Origin: JAEKNW01 sp963678375
GTDB lineage: Bacteria > Cloacimonadota > Cloacimonadia > Cloacimonadales > JAFGVF01
Length of the DNA stretch: 64,000 nt
NCBI GenBank assembly: GCA_963678375.2
Contig: OY782831.1
Coordinates: 186,001-250,000 of the forward strand
Reading direction: 5' to 3'
Below the pieces are notes generated by a model. The model searched no databases. It saw only the letters and a program-made list of their open reading frames with translations, and had not been told where the DNA came from. How positions within the stretch are numbered: the first letter of the stretch is position 1; every line of letters begins with the position of its first letter. Positions 1-9,148 of this stretch are shown one piece after another. Both the position numbers and the translations under genes were made by a program.

Positions 1-438
1 CTGCTTGATATCCCTGTTGAATTCATAAGTTGCAAGGACATGGATCAATATCAAGAGCAACTTTCTGATTTTGTAAAAACTAAGAAGATCCATCTTATTG
101 TTCTTGCAGGATTTATGAAGTTATTGCGGGAAGATTTCATTGCAAATATTAAAATACCTATCATAAATATTCATCCTGCTCTTTTACCAAAATATGGAGG
201 TAAGGGGATGTATGGGATGAATGTCCATAAAGAAGTTTACGAAAATCAAGAACACTTCTCTGGAATTACCATTCATAAAGTCAATGCCCATTATGACCAG
301 GGTCAGATTATTTTTCAACAAAGAATAAGAGTACATCGTTCAAAAAGCCCTGAGATTATTGCTCGCAAAGTTTTAAAACAAGAACATAAATATTATGGTA
401 GAGTAATCTACCGATTCTTAAAAGAATATTATGAATAA
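1..438 (+). CDS. purN: Phosphoribosylglycinamide formyltransferase, 5'-truncated by window edge
   Basis: Transfers a formyl group from 10-formyltetrahydrofolate to GAR in purine synthesis; cytosolic. The frame is open from base 1, so the N-terminal part (phosphate-binding start) lies outside the window and about 145 residues are visible. The family's catalytic triad is present: Asn and His in INIHPALLPKYGG and the Asp in HYDQGQII, with the usual GITIHKV strand between. It overlaps mtaB by 8 bp, suggesting translational coupling. Confidence 0.93.
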   Translation: MLDIPVEFISCKDMDQYQEQLSDFVKTKKIHLIVLAGFMKLLREDFIANIKIPIINIHPALLPKYGGKGMYGMNVHKEVYENQEHFSGITIHKVNAHYDQGQIIFQQRIRVHRSKSPEIIARKVLKQEHKYYGRVIYRFLKEYYE

Positions 439-1726
439 AATTGCTATAGCAACTTTTGGTTGTAAAATTAATCAATATGAATCAGCTGGAATAATAGCCC
501 AGTTTGAAGAAAACGGTTTCCAGCATGTGTCCTACAATCAAGATGCTGATGTATATGTAGTAAATTCATGTACTGTAACTAATAGAACAGACTTTAAGTC
601 TAGAAATGCTATTAGAAAAGCTTTGAAGAAAAAAGAACTCAATCCCAAGATTAGTGTAATAATTACTGGTTGTTTTGTCCAGCGGAATAAAGATGAAATA
701 CTAAAACTTGGAGACATTGACATCATTGTTGATAATCAACATAAACACATAATTTACGACCTTTACTTGGCACAAGAAAGTTCATTTGATGATATAATGA
801 AGTTTAAAGATTTCAGTGAAATGAAAGCTACAGAGATGTATGATAGGTCTCGAGCCTTTGTTAAAATTCAAGATGGTTGTAATTTCTTCTGCACTTATTG
901 TGCTATTCCTTACGCTCGGGGTTATTCAAGAAGTAGGAAGAAAGAAGATGTACTAGACCAGATATTAATTCTAGTCAACAATGGTTATCATGAAGTTGTC
1001 TTAGGTGGAATTAACATGGGGCTATATGGTAAAGACCTTTATGAGAATTACCAACTTGCCGATTTACTGTTTGATATAGAGAATATTGAAGGACTTGACA
1101 ACATTAGACTTTCTTCAATAGAACCTCAATTATTTACTAGCGACATGCTATCCTTCTTTAAACAAAGTAAAAAGATAACACCTCATTTCCATATTCCTCT
1201 CCAAAGTGGCTCAGACTCAATTCTTAAAGCAATGAATCGTCATTATTCAACTGACGAATTTAGATCTACCATAAACACTTTAAGAGAAATCTTCCCTTAT
1301 GCAGCTTTTGGTATTGATGTAATAGTCGGTTTCCCAGGAGAATCTGAAGAACTCTTTCAAGAAACTTACGATTTCCTTGCCTCATTACCAATTACCTACC
1401 TCCATGTCTTTACCTATTCTAGACGAAAAGGAACACCTGCTGATAAAATGAAGAATCAAATTAATGGGAAAATAAAAAAAGAAAGAACCAATAAACTGAT
1501 AGACTTATCTAAAGCTCTGACAGATAAATATATAGAAAAAATTCTTCATGATAAAATCCTCTTATCAGCAATTGTAGAAGAGCAAAATGATGACTTGTGG
1601 ACATCTCTATCTGATCATTTTGTCAGAATTTATTATCAGGGCAATAATCTCAAGAAAAAAGAGAAAATAAAGGTTAAACCTCTCAGTAGATTTAAAGAAG
1701 GATTAAAGGTAGAAATAATTGATTGA
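431..1726 (+). CDS. mtaB: tRNA t6A37 methylthiotransferase MtaB
   Basis: Radical SAM enzyme that converts t6A to ms2t6A at position 37 of ANN-decoding tRNAs. The 431 residues show the family's three-domain order. The N-terminal UPF0004 domain has cluster cysteines C11 (TFGCKINQYES), C47 and C81. The radical SAM motif CNFFCTYC follows (C150, C154, C157), then a C-terminal TRAM-like region. The TFGCKINQYES start and the total length favour MtaB over MiaB or RimO. The ATG lies inside the end of purN, and the 3' end overlaps the next gene by 8 bp, so three genes form one tightly packed unit. Confidence 0.92.
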   Translation: MNKIAIATFGCKINQYESAGIIAQFEENGFQHVSYNQDADVYVVNSCTVTNRTDFKSRNAIRKALKKKELNPKISVIITGCFVQRNKDEILKLGDIDIIVDNQHKHIIYDLYLAQESSFDDIMKFKDFSEMKATEMYDRSRAFVKIQDGCNFFCTYCAIPYARGYSRSRKKEDVLDQILILVNNGYHEVVLGGINMGLYGKDLYENYQLADLLFDIENIEGLDNIRLSSIEPQLFTSDMLSFFKQSKKITPHFHIPLQSGSDSILKAMNRHYSTDEFRSTINTLREIFPYAAFGIDVIVGFPGESEELFQETYDFLASLPITYLHVFTYSRRKGTPADKMKNQINGKIKKERTNKLIDLSKALTDKYIEKILHDKILLSAIVEEQNDDLWTSLSDHFVRIYYQGNNLKKKEKIKVKPLSRFKEGLKVEIID

Positions 1727-2435
1727 AATAAAGAACTTTAATATTGCTTTTGAAGATAATCCGGTACTTACAGATATTAATATTGAAATTCCAGAAAACA
1801 AATTTACAGTTATATTAGGTCACAGTGGGTCAGGTAAAAGTGTCTTAATTAAATCTATCATAGGTTTATTTAAACACTTTTCAGGTCAGATTGAGTTGGA
1901 TAATAAACTAGTAAATTATCATGATAATGATGAGATATATCAGCTTCGTAAGCGTGTTGGGATGTTATTTCAATCTGGAGCATTATTTGATTCAATGGAT
2001 GTATATCAAAATATTGCCTTCCCCCTTTTTGAGCACTCGAAAATGAATGAAGTTGAGATAGAGAAAAGAGTAACGCGTTTGTTAGAACAAGTAAATCTGC
2101 CTAATATTGCTACTAAGTATCCTGCTGAGCTTTCAGGTGGAATGAAGCGACGAGTTGCTTTAGCAAGGGCTATAAGTATGGAACCTGATTACCTTATCTA
2201 TGATGAACCCACAACTGGTTTGGATCCAGTAACAAGCAAAGGCATTGTTAAACTGATTGCTAATCTACATGAATCAGTCATAAAATCCACCTGTGTTATT
2301 ACCCACGATTTTCTTTCTTTTGCTCATTTATGTCAACATCTGATAGTATTAGACAAAGGGATCTGCCTCTATTCTGGCGAATACTCTTCTGAGGTTATTC
2401 AAAAAGAAGAAATTCGTCCTTTGGTCAATATGTAA
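1719..2435 (+). CDS. ABC transporter ATPase, MlaF/MCE type
   Basis: 238-residue ATPase with Walker A GHSGSGKSVL, signature ELSGGMKRRVALARA, Walker B YLIYDEPTTGLDP and an H-loop TCVITHD. The FQSGALFDSMDVYQNIAFPL stretch and the 'SGGMKRR' signature are typical of the ATPase of phospholipid/MCE (Mla) transporters. The start is a TTG inside the end of mtaB, with AAAGGT about 10 bases upstream. No MlaE permease or MCE-domain gene is adjacent, so its partners must lie elsewhere. It ends 2 bp from the convergent kinase gene, with no terminator between them. Confidence 0.85.
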   Translation: MIEIKNFNIAFEDNPVLTDINIEIPENKFTVILGHSGSGKSVLIKSIIGLFKHFSGQIELDNKLVNYHDNDEIYQLRKRVGMLFQSGALFDSMDVYQNIAFPLFEHSKMNEVEIEKRVTRLLEQVNLPNIATKYPAELSGGMKRRVALARAISMEPDYLIYDEPTTGLDPVTSKGIVKLIANLHESVIKSTCVITHDFLSFAHLCQHLIVLDKGICLYSGEYSSEVIQKEEIRPLVNM

Positions 2436-2437
2436 TT

Positions 2438-5400
2438 TTACTTGATAATATTCTCCAAATGTTTCTTTAAGACCCTTATAAGATTTTTCACGTTAATTGG
2501 TTTAGTTAAGAAGTCTACCATTCCTGCTTTTAAACATTTTTCTTTATCATCTGAAAAGGCTCCAGCAGTTAAGGCTATAACTGGTGTATTATTTCCCGAC
2601 TTTTTCTCAAGCTTTTTAATTGCTTTAGTAGCTTCTAAACCATCCAGTTCGGGCATTTGAATATCCATTAATACTAAATCAGGATTTTCCTGTTTGAAGA
2701 TATGAACCGCCTCCATACCATTCTTGGCTTCTTTAATATCAACATTCTTCAGTAGTTTTTTAATTAAAGCACGTATCAGTACCATGTTCATTTCAACATC
2801 TTCAGCAATCAGAATTTTTATTTGGTTATCAGCTTGGAGTTCTTGGAGTGGTTTATCTGTTCTATTTACTTTAAAGTCAGGCTTAATATCTCTATTACAA
2901 ATATTTTCAATGCTTGAATAAAGCTGGCTCATCAAGATAGGTTTTGTCATAATATGATTTGCTTCAATTTTTCTTGAGATTTCTACAATATCAATTCCAT
3001 CATTAGGACAGTAGCTAATAATTGTAGAGCAACTCTTCAATTTTTCATTATCTTTTAAAGCATGTTTGACTATACTAAAGTCTTCTTTATGGATTAAACT
3101 TTCATCAAACATTATAATATTATAAGCATTTGAAGTAATAAGATTTTTCAGTTCATTAAATTTTGTGGTCTGGGTAACAAACATTCCCCAATATTCTAGT
3201 TTTGCTCTTAGTTTTTCTAGAGAGTGAGAATTTCTTTCAGCAATTAAAATCTTTAAACCTGCAAACTTTCCTCTTTTTGTAAGTTGTCCTTCACTATATT
3301 CAGTATCTATTGCAAAGTAAAATTCACTTCCTACACCCTTTTCACTATCAAAATCTATATGAGAACCCATTTGACTTGCAAAATAATTGGATATGACAAG
3401 ACCTAAACCTGTACCTCCATAACGTCTTGTTATAGAACCATCTGCTTGAGAAAAAGCCTTAAACAAAAGTTTGGAATCTGCTTCTGAGATGCCAATTCCT
3501 GTATCTCTTACAGAAAAGATAAATCTCCCTGATTTGTCTGCTAGTGGTGTAAATTTAGCACTGAGTTCGATTTCTCCTTCTTGAGTAAACTTAACAGCAT
3601 TATTTAATAAATTTACCAATATTTGCTTTAATCGTAGGGGATCAACCATAGCTTTTTCAGGTAGATTATCAGGTATATTCAAAATAACATCCAATGATTT
3701 TTTGCAGGCAGCAAACTTAATAATATCAACAGATTGTTCTAAAATATCGCTTATGGATGTACTTATTATATCAAGTTCCATTTTCCCTGCTTCAATTTTT
3801 GAGAAGTCCAGTATATCACTGATTATTCCAAGTAGAGCTTTACCTGATGTGTTAGCATTTACTGCAAATTGTTTTTGACTTTCAGTAAGGTCAGTACTTA
3901 AAAGTAGATCTGTAAAACCGATAACCCCATTTAAAGGAGTTCTTATCTCATGACTCATATTAGCTAAAAATTCAGACTTTGCTTTTGTTGCTGCTTGAGC
4001 TACTTCTTTTTCCTTCTCTAATTCTTTCAGGGCTTTAACCCGTTCAGTTGTGTCTGAGAAAATCACTGCAAACTTATCTGCTTCTGGACTAAAAGCTTTT
4101 ACTTCAAAATACTTACCAATTGCTGAAGAGAAGTTTTCATAATTAATTGATTTCCCTGTTTTAGCAACTTGACCATAAGTATCAATCCAGTAATCCTCAG
4201 TATCAGGTAATACTTCTTTTACTGTTTTTCCAATTAACTGACTGACTTTCAGATTGGTAAAGTCTTCAAAGGCAGGATTAACATCTAAGAATCTATAATC
4301 TATCGCCTTACCATTTTCATCATAAATCATCTGGTGAAGTGCAAAACCAGTTGTCATATTCTCAAAAAGTAATCTATATTTCTGCTCAGAAGCTCTTAGC
4401 TTCCTATCCAGTTTTTTCATATCGGTAATATCTGTCATCACAGTTAAGAAGAATTTTTTCCCGTTTGACTCAATAAGTTCACCAGCAAATAAACCCTCAA
4501 TAGTTTTACCCTTATTTGTATTAACTTTCATATGGATGTTACTAAAATTGCCATCTTTGATTAGTTTTGCAGTAGCTAAATCTAATTTTGAAAATTCCAT
4601 AGTTAAACTTAATTCTCTGGTTGTTTTACCTATAACCTCATCCTTGCTATATCCTAGTACTTCACAAAAGCTATCATTTACATCAACAAATTTCCTTTCC
4701 GGAAAGCTTGATAAGGCCATCAAAGCTGGATTATTATCAAATATCTTATTGAATTTTTCCAAAGCTTCTTGTTCTTTTGAAATATCCTTAGAAACAGCAA
4801 ATAAAGAATCTTCACCATCCCATTTTCCTACCCAAGTTTGTGTTTCGACAGGTACCAAGACACCATTTTTGCTGAGTAATGGTAAAGGACAGAAATTATC
4901 CTTATTATTAATCAAATAATTAGTAACATCCTCAAGCCTATATCCTTCTTCATTCTCGTGTAAATCAAGTATTGTCATTCCTTTTAGTTCTTCAGGACTA
5001 TATCCCAGCTTTTTAACTACTGCATCATTAGTAAATCTAATATGACCTGTTAAATCTGCTATAAAAACCATATCCTTAAGTGTTTCAAAGAACAGTCTAA
5101 AATTCTCTTCACTAGTTCTTAATTTCTCAGCCATTTCTTGTTCTTCAGTAATATCTCTCCAGATTGCCAGCACTCTATCCTTAGCCTTCAACCTGATCTT
5201 TATTAGCGAAATTTCAGCAGGAAATTCTGTCCCATCATAACGAAGATGAATCCATTTGAAGGTCTGCCTACCTTCATGTAATGCTCCTTTAATATATTTC
5301 TTGGCTTTTTCAGAAGATAAAGTTCCATCAGGTTGATATTTAGGAGATATATCTCCAGGCGTTTTCCCTATTAGCCATTTAGCTGGCGAACCTAGAATCT

Positions 5401-7039
5401 TAGCAGCAGCTTCATTGACATCAATAAAAACTCCGTTTTCAATAATACAATAAGCATCTACCGTTTGTGTAAACATTACCCTATGCTTTTCTTCACTATC
5501 CTTTAACCTGATTTCAGCTTTTTTCAAGTCTGTAATATCTCTATAACGCCATACTCTACCTACAATATTACCATCTACCTCTTGTGGAAATGAGTACCTT
5601 TCAATAATTCTGCCATTTTTAAACTCAAGTGTATCAAAAGTTATCATTTCTGGATCATTTTGAGCATTTTCTATTGTTTTTATAAAAGCTGTATAATCAA
5701 CTACCTTATCTTGTAAATCAGGTAATATTCTTTCATCAATCCTAATCTCTAAATCAGCTTCAGTTATACCCCAAATTTCTAGGAATCTATGATTCCATTT
5801 AGTTATAAAACCTTTATTATTAATAATAAGAATACCATCTTCTGTAGATTCTAAGGAGGCATTCAAGAGAGATAAGGAGTAAGATAAATCAGCTTTAGTC
5901 TCCTTCAGCTCATTAATATCTGCTTTTAAAAGTTCTGTATTTTCTAGAAAAGTATTAAAACTCTTAGCCATAACCCCAATCTCATTTTTGGGATAATCTT
6001 TAATTGGTTCAACTTTTCTATTCCCTTTGGCTAAACTTTTCAGAGCTGAAGAAACTTCAATGACTGGACGGGCAATTACTCTTCCTAAGATTTTGGCATA
6101 TATTTTTGAGATTAATAATGTAAAAATGATGATAATGGCAGTCATAAGCAATAATCTTTGAAAAATTGGCTTGGTAATCTCGTTCCTTGCTATCAAGGAT
6201 ATGGCATACCACTCATCTCCACTTAGCTTATGAGATTGGACTAAATATGACTTTCCTGCATTATTATGTGTTAAATTAACAATATCATTATAAAAGATTT
6301 TTCTATGAGCATTTATAATATCTAAATGCAACTGTTTAGGGTGAGGACTTACGATAGCATGATATTTCTCATTTACTAATATAAGCTCTTTTGTTTCAAA
6401 CAGTGATTGAGACTCAAGTGTTGCATAAAGAGTGTCTAAACGACAATCAACTCCCACTACACCTACAAAATTATCAGAGTCATAAATTGGCTTGCTAAGT
6501 ATAAATATTGTTGAATCACCCTTAGTTAAAGAAGTGAAGCTGACACTATATTCTCCTCGACTTAAATCCCTAGCATTCCTATACCATGTCTGCTCCTGAA
6601 AATTATCTTTAGAAAAATAATCATTAAACAAGAGTTTATTACTTTCATAGCCAACAAAGATACTATTAATGTTATTGTTACTTACTGCAATTTCAGCTAG
6701 AATATCTTCCAGCATCTGACGCTCTTCAAGAGAACTATCAGCTTTAACTAAACAGGGAGAGTAGGTCATTATATCAACTATGGATGAAATATCCTTAAAA
6801 TAGTGCTCTGTTTGTGTAACAACTGCTTTTGTCTCCTGCTCAATCATTACGAGTGAACGGTTGATATTCCTTTTGAACATATAGAAACCTAAAATGATAA
6901 TGAAGATAATAATTAGAGAAAAAGCAGTAATGAGAATTGATCTGAAGATATCTTCCATAATGCTACTTTTGCTTACTGTTCTTCTTATTTTCTTCTTATG
7001 GACATCTTTTCGAGAGAGATATCTTCTAAATCTAGTCAT
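2438..7039 (-). CDS. Membrane hybrid histidine kinase with dCache, HAMP, five PAS and two receiver domains
   Basis: 1533 residues. Reading order: TM about 28-52, an extracytoplasmic dCache-like sensor about 55-285, TM about 291-312, HAMP about 313-370, then five consecutive PAS domains about 390-1010, each followed by the usual 'DIT' type linker. HisKA has the phosphoacceptor His1030 in NMSHEIRTPLNGVIGF. HATPase_c follows with DTGIGIS and GGTGLGL. A receiver-like domain about 1275-1395 starts IAER, so one acidic residue is lost, but it keeps an Asp and a TKP lysine. A canonical receiver carries Asp1459 in LVLMDIQMPELDG. No output domain is fused and no separate regulator is adjacent, so the phosphoryl target is unknown. 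It has its own promoter and is monocistronic. Confidence 0.93.
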   Translation of the reverse strand: MTRFRRYLSRKDVHKKKIRRTVSKSSIMEDIFRSILITAFSLIIIFIIILGFYMFKRNINRSLVMIEQETKAVVTQTEHYFKDISSIVDIMTYSPCLVKADSSLEERQMLEDILAEIAVSNNNINSIFVGYESNKLLFNDYFSKDNFQEQTWYRNARDLSRGEYSVSFTSLTKGDSTIFILSKPIYDSDNFVGVVGVDCRLDTLYATLESQSLFETKELILVNEKYHAIVSPHPKQLHLDIINAHRKIFYNDIVNLTHNNAGKSYLVQSHKLSGDEWYAISLIARNEITKPIFQRLLLMTAIIIIFTLLISKIYAKILGRVIARPVIEVSSALKSLAKGNRKVEPIKDYPKNEIGVMAKSFNTFLENTELLKADINELKETKADLSYSLSLLNASLESTEDGILIINNKGFITKWNHRFLEIWGITEADLEIRIDERILPDLQDKVVDYTAFIKTIENAQNDPEMITFDTLEFKNGRIIERYSFPQEVDGNIVGRVWRYRDITDLKKAEIRLKDSEEKHRVMFTQTVDAYCIIENGVFIDVNEAAAKILGSPAKWLIGKTPGDISPKYQPDGTLSSEKAKKYIKGALHEGRQTFKWIHLRYDGTEFPAEISLIKIRLKAKDRVLAIWRDITEEQEMAEKLRTSEENFRLFFETLKDMVFIADLTGHIRFTNDAVVKKLGYSPEELKGMTILDLHENEEGYRLEDVTNYLINNKDNFCPLPLLSKNGVLVPVETQTWVGKWDGEDSLFAVSKDISKEQEALEKFNKIFDNNPALMALSSFPERKFVDVNDSFCEVLGYSKDEVIGKTTRELSLTMEFSKLDLATAKLIKDGNFSNIHMKVNTNKGKTIEGLFAGELIESNGKKFFLTVMTDITDMKKLDRKLRASEQKYRLLFENMTTGFALHQMIYDENGKAIDYRFLDVNPAFEDFTNLKVSQLIGKTVKEVLPDTEDYWIDTYGQVAKTGKSINYENFSSAIGKYFEVKAFSPEADKFAVIFSDTTERVKALKELEKEKEVAQAATKAKSEFLANMSHEIRTPLNGVIGFTDLLLSTDLTESQKQFAVNANTSGKALLGIISDILDFSKIEAGKMELDIISTSISDILEQSVDIIKFAACKKSLDVILNIPDNLPEKAMVDPLRLKQILVNLLNNAVKFTQEGEIELSAKFTPLADKSGRFIFSVRDTGIGISEADSKLLFKAFSQADGSITRRYGGTGLGLVISNYFASQMGSHIDFDSEKGVGSEFYFAIDTEYSEGQLTKRGKFAGLKILIAERNSHSLEKLRAKLEYWGMFVTQTTKFNELKNLITSNAYNIIMFDESLIHKEDFSIVKHALKDNEKLKSCSTIISYCPNDGIDIVEISRKIEANHIMTKPILMSQLYSSIENICNRDIKPDFKVNRTDKPLQELQADNQIKILIAEDVEMNMVLIRALIKKLLKNVDIKEAKNGMEAVHIFKQENPDLVLMDIQMPELDGLEATKAIKKLEKKSGNNTPVIALTAGAFSDDKEKCLKAGMVDFLTKPINVKNLIRVLKKHLENIIK

Positions 7040-7069
7040 TTTAGCTCCCTTATGTTACATTGCAAAGTC

Positions 7070-7098
7070 ATTCTAAAGATAAATTATAAACTTGTCAA
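7070..7098 (-). promoter_or_regulatory. Sigma70-type promoter of the hybrid kinase
   Basis: On the minus strand, TTGACA (7093-7098), a 17-bp spacer and TAGAAT (7070-7075) match the consensus 6/6 and 5/6. The predicted start of transcription, near 7063, is about 25 bases before the kinase ATG. Confidence 0.75.
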
Positions 7099-7148
7099 AT
7101 TATATTTTTAGACTTTTATCTCTATTTATCTCAGTCAGCGTAAAATTC

Positions 7149-7177
7149 TTGACAAATATGGGCTAGAAGGATATTAA
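7149..7177 (+). promoter_or_regulatory. Sigma70-type promoter of tRNA-Arg
   Basis: TTGACA (7149-7154), 17-bp spacer, TATTAA (7172-7177). Transcription would start within a few bases of the tRNA 5' end at 7187. Confidence 0.65.
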
Positions 7178-7186
7178 GCAAAAAGT

Positions 7187-7263
7187 GTCCCCGTAGCTCA
7201 GTTGGATAGAGTGTTTGTCTCCGGAACAAAAGGCCACGTGTTCGAATCACGTCGGGGATACCA
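7187..7263 (+). tRNA. tRNA-Arg (anticodon CCG), CCA encoded
   Basis: Cloverleaf can be drawn completely. The acceptor GTCCCCG pairs with CGGGGAT, with one G-U at the first pair. The D arm is GCTC...GAGTG. The anticodon stem TTTGT/ACAAA encloses CTCCGGA, giving CCG. The T stem ACGTG/CACGT encloses TTCGAAT. The discriminator A is followed by an encoded CCA. It reads the CGG arginine codon, rare in such AT-rich DNA. The accessory stretch begins right behind its 3' end. Confidence 0.93.
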
Positions 7264-7380
7264 TTTTCTTGAAACCCTTTGAGATCATTAAAAACAAAGG
7301 CTCTCTCCAAAGTAGAGCGGGAAATGTGATAAATAATTTTAACCCTTCTGTTTTTATTATTGGGGTATCAATATCTATTT

Positions 7381-7512
7381 AATCCCGAAAGGATGTCATT
7401 TAATAGGCAGGGTTCGTTAGACCCTGTATATATTAGCCCAAGATATATCTTAGTCCTGGCTTGTGATGGCATAGTTTAAACGAAGCCACAAAGGGCGATA
7501 TTATTATTGATC
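7381..7512. repeat. Degenerate copy of a GGGCGAYAT-type interspersed palindromic repeat
   Basis: The order is CCCGAAAGGATGTCAT, then a CAGGGT/ACCCTG hairpin (7408-7413 with 7421-7426, 7-base loop), and finally GAAGCCACAAAGGGCGATA at 7482-7500. From memory, this matches an intergenic element found in many FCB and planctomycete genomes, in which 'CCC.AAAGGG.GACAT', a CAGGGTT/AACCCTG hairpin and 'AAGCCC.AAAGGGCGA.AT' follow each other. The arms are eroded here. It has no protein coding. Confidence 0.45.
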
Positions 7513-7899
7513 TTGCTGATGTGGACATCCTCTTTTAGACAAAAACAAACACATGAACTCAATTATGCCCACTCTACTAGAGAGAGCCGTATTTATTATC
7601 ATGTAATTATTAATAATATGATTACGTTACACAAATGGATTGGGTTATGTAAGCAGGTAACATTTTTGTTTGCAATCCTACCACTGAAAATATCTATCAG
7701 CTCTTGGGTTGTTACAGACTTATTTGTCTTGTATTCTTTTTGCATGAGCCCCCCTTTTTTATTTTTGTCTCACTTTTTTGATTTTTTCATCTTCTTAAAA
7801 TCCTCTGCTGTACTAATGAATTTTAAATTTTAGCTTCAGTGATAGTTCCAGGTGTATACAGGAGGATTTAATATGGAATAGAAGCATCATTGTTCCCAT

Positions 7900-7921
7900 C
7901 AGAGAGCTAAGATGCTCTCTG
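7900..7921. repeat. Perfect 8-bp hairpin without T tract
   Basis: CAGAGAGC (7900-7907), loop TAAGAT, GCTCTCTG (7914-7921). It is nested inside weaker outer complementarity (ATGGA near 7873 with TCCAT at 7922). There is no T run on either side, so it is not an intrinsic terminator. Its function is unknown. Confidence 0.5.
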
Positions 7922-8055
7922 TCCATACCCCTCCAAAGACAATCATTTCAAGGGAATAACTTGATAATTTGACTATTTACTAAGAATATTATTGACTAAT
8001 TTCTCAATAATGTATCAACTGGTTTTAATATAAAAAGATAAAAACAAGGGTTATT

Positions 8056-8334
8056 ATGACTAACAGTATAGACAGAGAAAGAGCTGAGTTTGGGCGAAAT
8101 GAAACTGTTATAGAGAAAGGCTTCTATATTCTACCTTCTCAACTATTTTTTAATATAAATGCAAAAGCTAAGAATGACTATAATATAGCTTTATCGTCTT
8201 ATGTGAAGCAAAAAGAACACAGAGTAGCGGTTGATGCTACTGAACTGGATACCAAGTTTGAAGTGATAGTGGCGAGACTGACTGAACTTAGACGTAATAT
8301 ATATGTTATTGTAAAAGATTTGGAAGGCAAATAA
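8056..8334 (+). pseudogene. Type I restriction methyltransferase HsdM remnant with large internal deletion
   Basis: The 92 codons join two separate HsdM segments. Residues about 12-40 (ETVIEKGFYILPSQLFFNI.AKAKND) match the segment just after the HsdM N-terminal helices. Residues about 41-92 (YNIALSSYVKQKEHR, then IVARLTELRRNIYVIVKDLEG) match the extreme HsdM C-terminus. The catalytic SAM and NPPY region, some 350-400 residues, is absent, so this cannot be a methyltransferase. The frame remains open across the junction. Both flanks could share a short 'ND/YN' sequence, suggesting recombination. Its stop overlaps the next ATG (TAATG), the coupling expected in the ancestral operon. Family assignment is from recalled motifs. 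An intact small protein of new function cannot be excluded. Confidence 0.68.
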
Positions 8335-9148
8335 TGGATAAGAAAAATAAACAAATTGAGGTTCTTGAAAAGACTATTACTATAACTAAAATTGGTGAAG
8401 AAGACTACATTTCATTAACAGATATGCTAAAAGCAAAAGATGGAGATTTCTTTATTTCTGACTGGCTTAGAAATAGAAATACTGTTGAGTTTCTTGGAAT
8501 TTGGGAAAAGGTACACAACCCTGATTTTAATTATGGCGAATATGCCATAATTAAAAGTCGAGCAGGATTAAATAGCTACAAAATTAGCGTGAAAGAGTGG
8601 GCAAAAAAAACTAATGCTATTGGATTAGTTGCTAGAGCAGGTAGATATGGCGGAACTTATGCTCATAAAGATATAGCTTTCGAATTTGGTATGTGGATTA
8701 GTCCTGAATTTAAAATATATCTTATAAAAGAATTTCAAAGACTAAAAGATGAAGAGCACACACAAATTGGTTGGACAGCTAAAAGGATGCTTTCAAAGAT
8801 TAACTATAAAATACACACTGATGCAATAAAAGAAAATCTGATTCCTGATTCTCTTACACCTAAACAAATATCTATCATTATGCTAATGAAGCTGATGTTC
8901 TTAATGTAGCACTCTTTGGAAAAACAGCAAAACAATGGAGAGAACAAAATCCAAACGTAAAAGGTAATATTCGTGATTATGCTAACGTCTCTCAATTAGT
9001 TTGTCTTGCCAACTTAGAAACTATTAATGCCCATCTAATTAATCAACAAGTAGAACAAACAGAGAGACTAAAGATGTTAAACAATATTGCAATTCAACAA
9101 ATGCATTTATTAACTGCAGATTTTAGAGTAAAAGCAATTGATAGTTAA
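8334..9148 (+). pseudogene. KilA-N domain protein, frameshifted
   Basis: KilA-N proteins are DNA-binding-type proteins of phages and of accessory genes inside type I restriction operons. The first frame (8334-8909) gives the domain: ITKIGEEDYISLTDM, NWLRNRNTVEFLGIWE-like core, and GRYGGTYAHKDIAFEFGMWI. After PKQIS, near 8872-8876, the frame slips. The +1-shifted frame continues without a stop to 9148 with the family's tail: YHYANEADVLNVALFGKTA, WREQNP and LVCLANLE. Restoring one T in the CAAATATCTATCATTA stretch would rebuild a protein of about 270 residues. A sequencing error is possible, but decay fits the deleted hsdM next door. The start overlaps the preceding stop by 1 base. Confidence 0.8.

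Larger units (their letters stand above)
7264..8055. other. Gene-poor stretch behind tRNA-Arg
   Basis: No convincing gene. It holds the degenerate repeat at 7381-7512 and a hairpin at 7900-7921. A pyrimidine-rich run around 7745-7790 has no coding character on either strand. A 48-codon minus-strand frame (about 7597-7744) and a 108-codon plus-strand frame (7507-7833) lack ribosome-binding sites and recognisable protein features. The region looks like decayed DNA of the same accessory block as the restriction remnant that follows. Confidence 0.6.

Noticed and set aside
7597..7744. 48-codon minus-strand frame with KTNKSVTTQELIDIF
   Set aside because: The first half looks protein-like, but there is no good ribosome-binding site, an upstream in-frame stop, and the tail is low in complexity.
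7507..7833. 108-codon plus-strand frame
   Set aside because: No ribosome-binding site, odd composition (runs of Phe from T-rich DNA) and no protein features.
7900..7921. Hairpin considered as a terminator
   Set aside because: No T tract follows on either strand.
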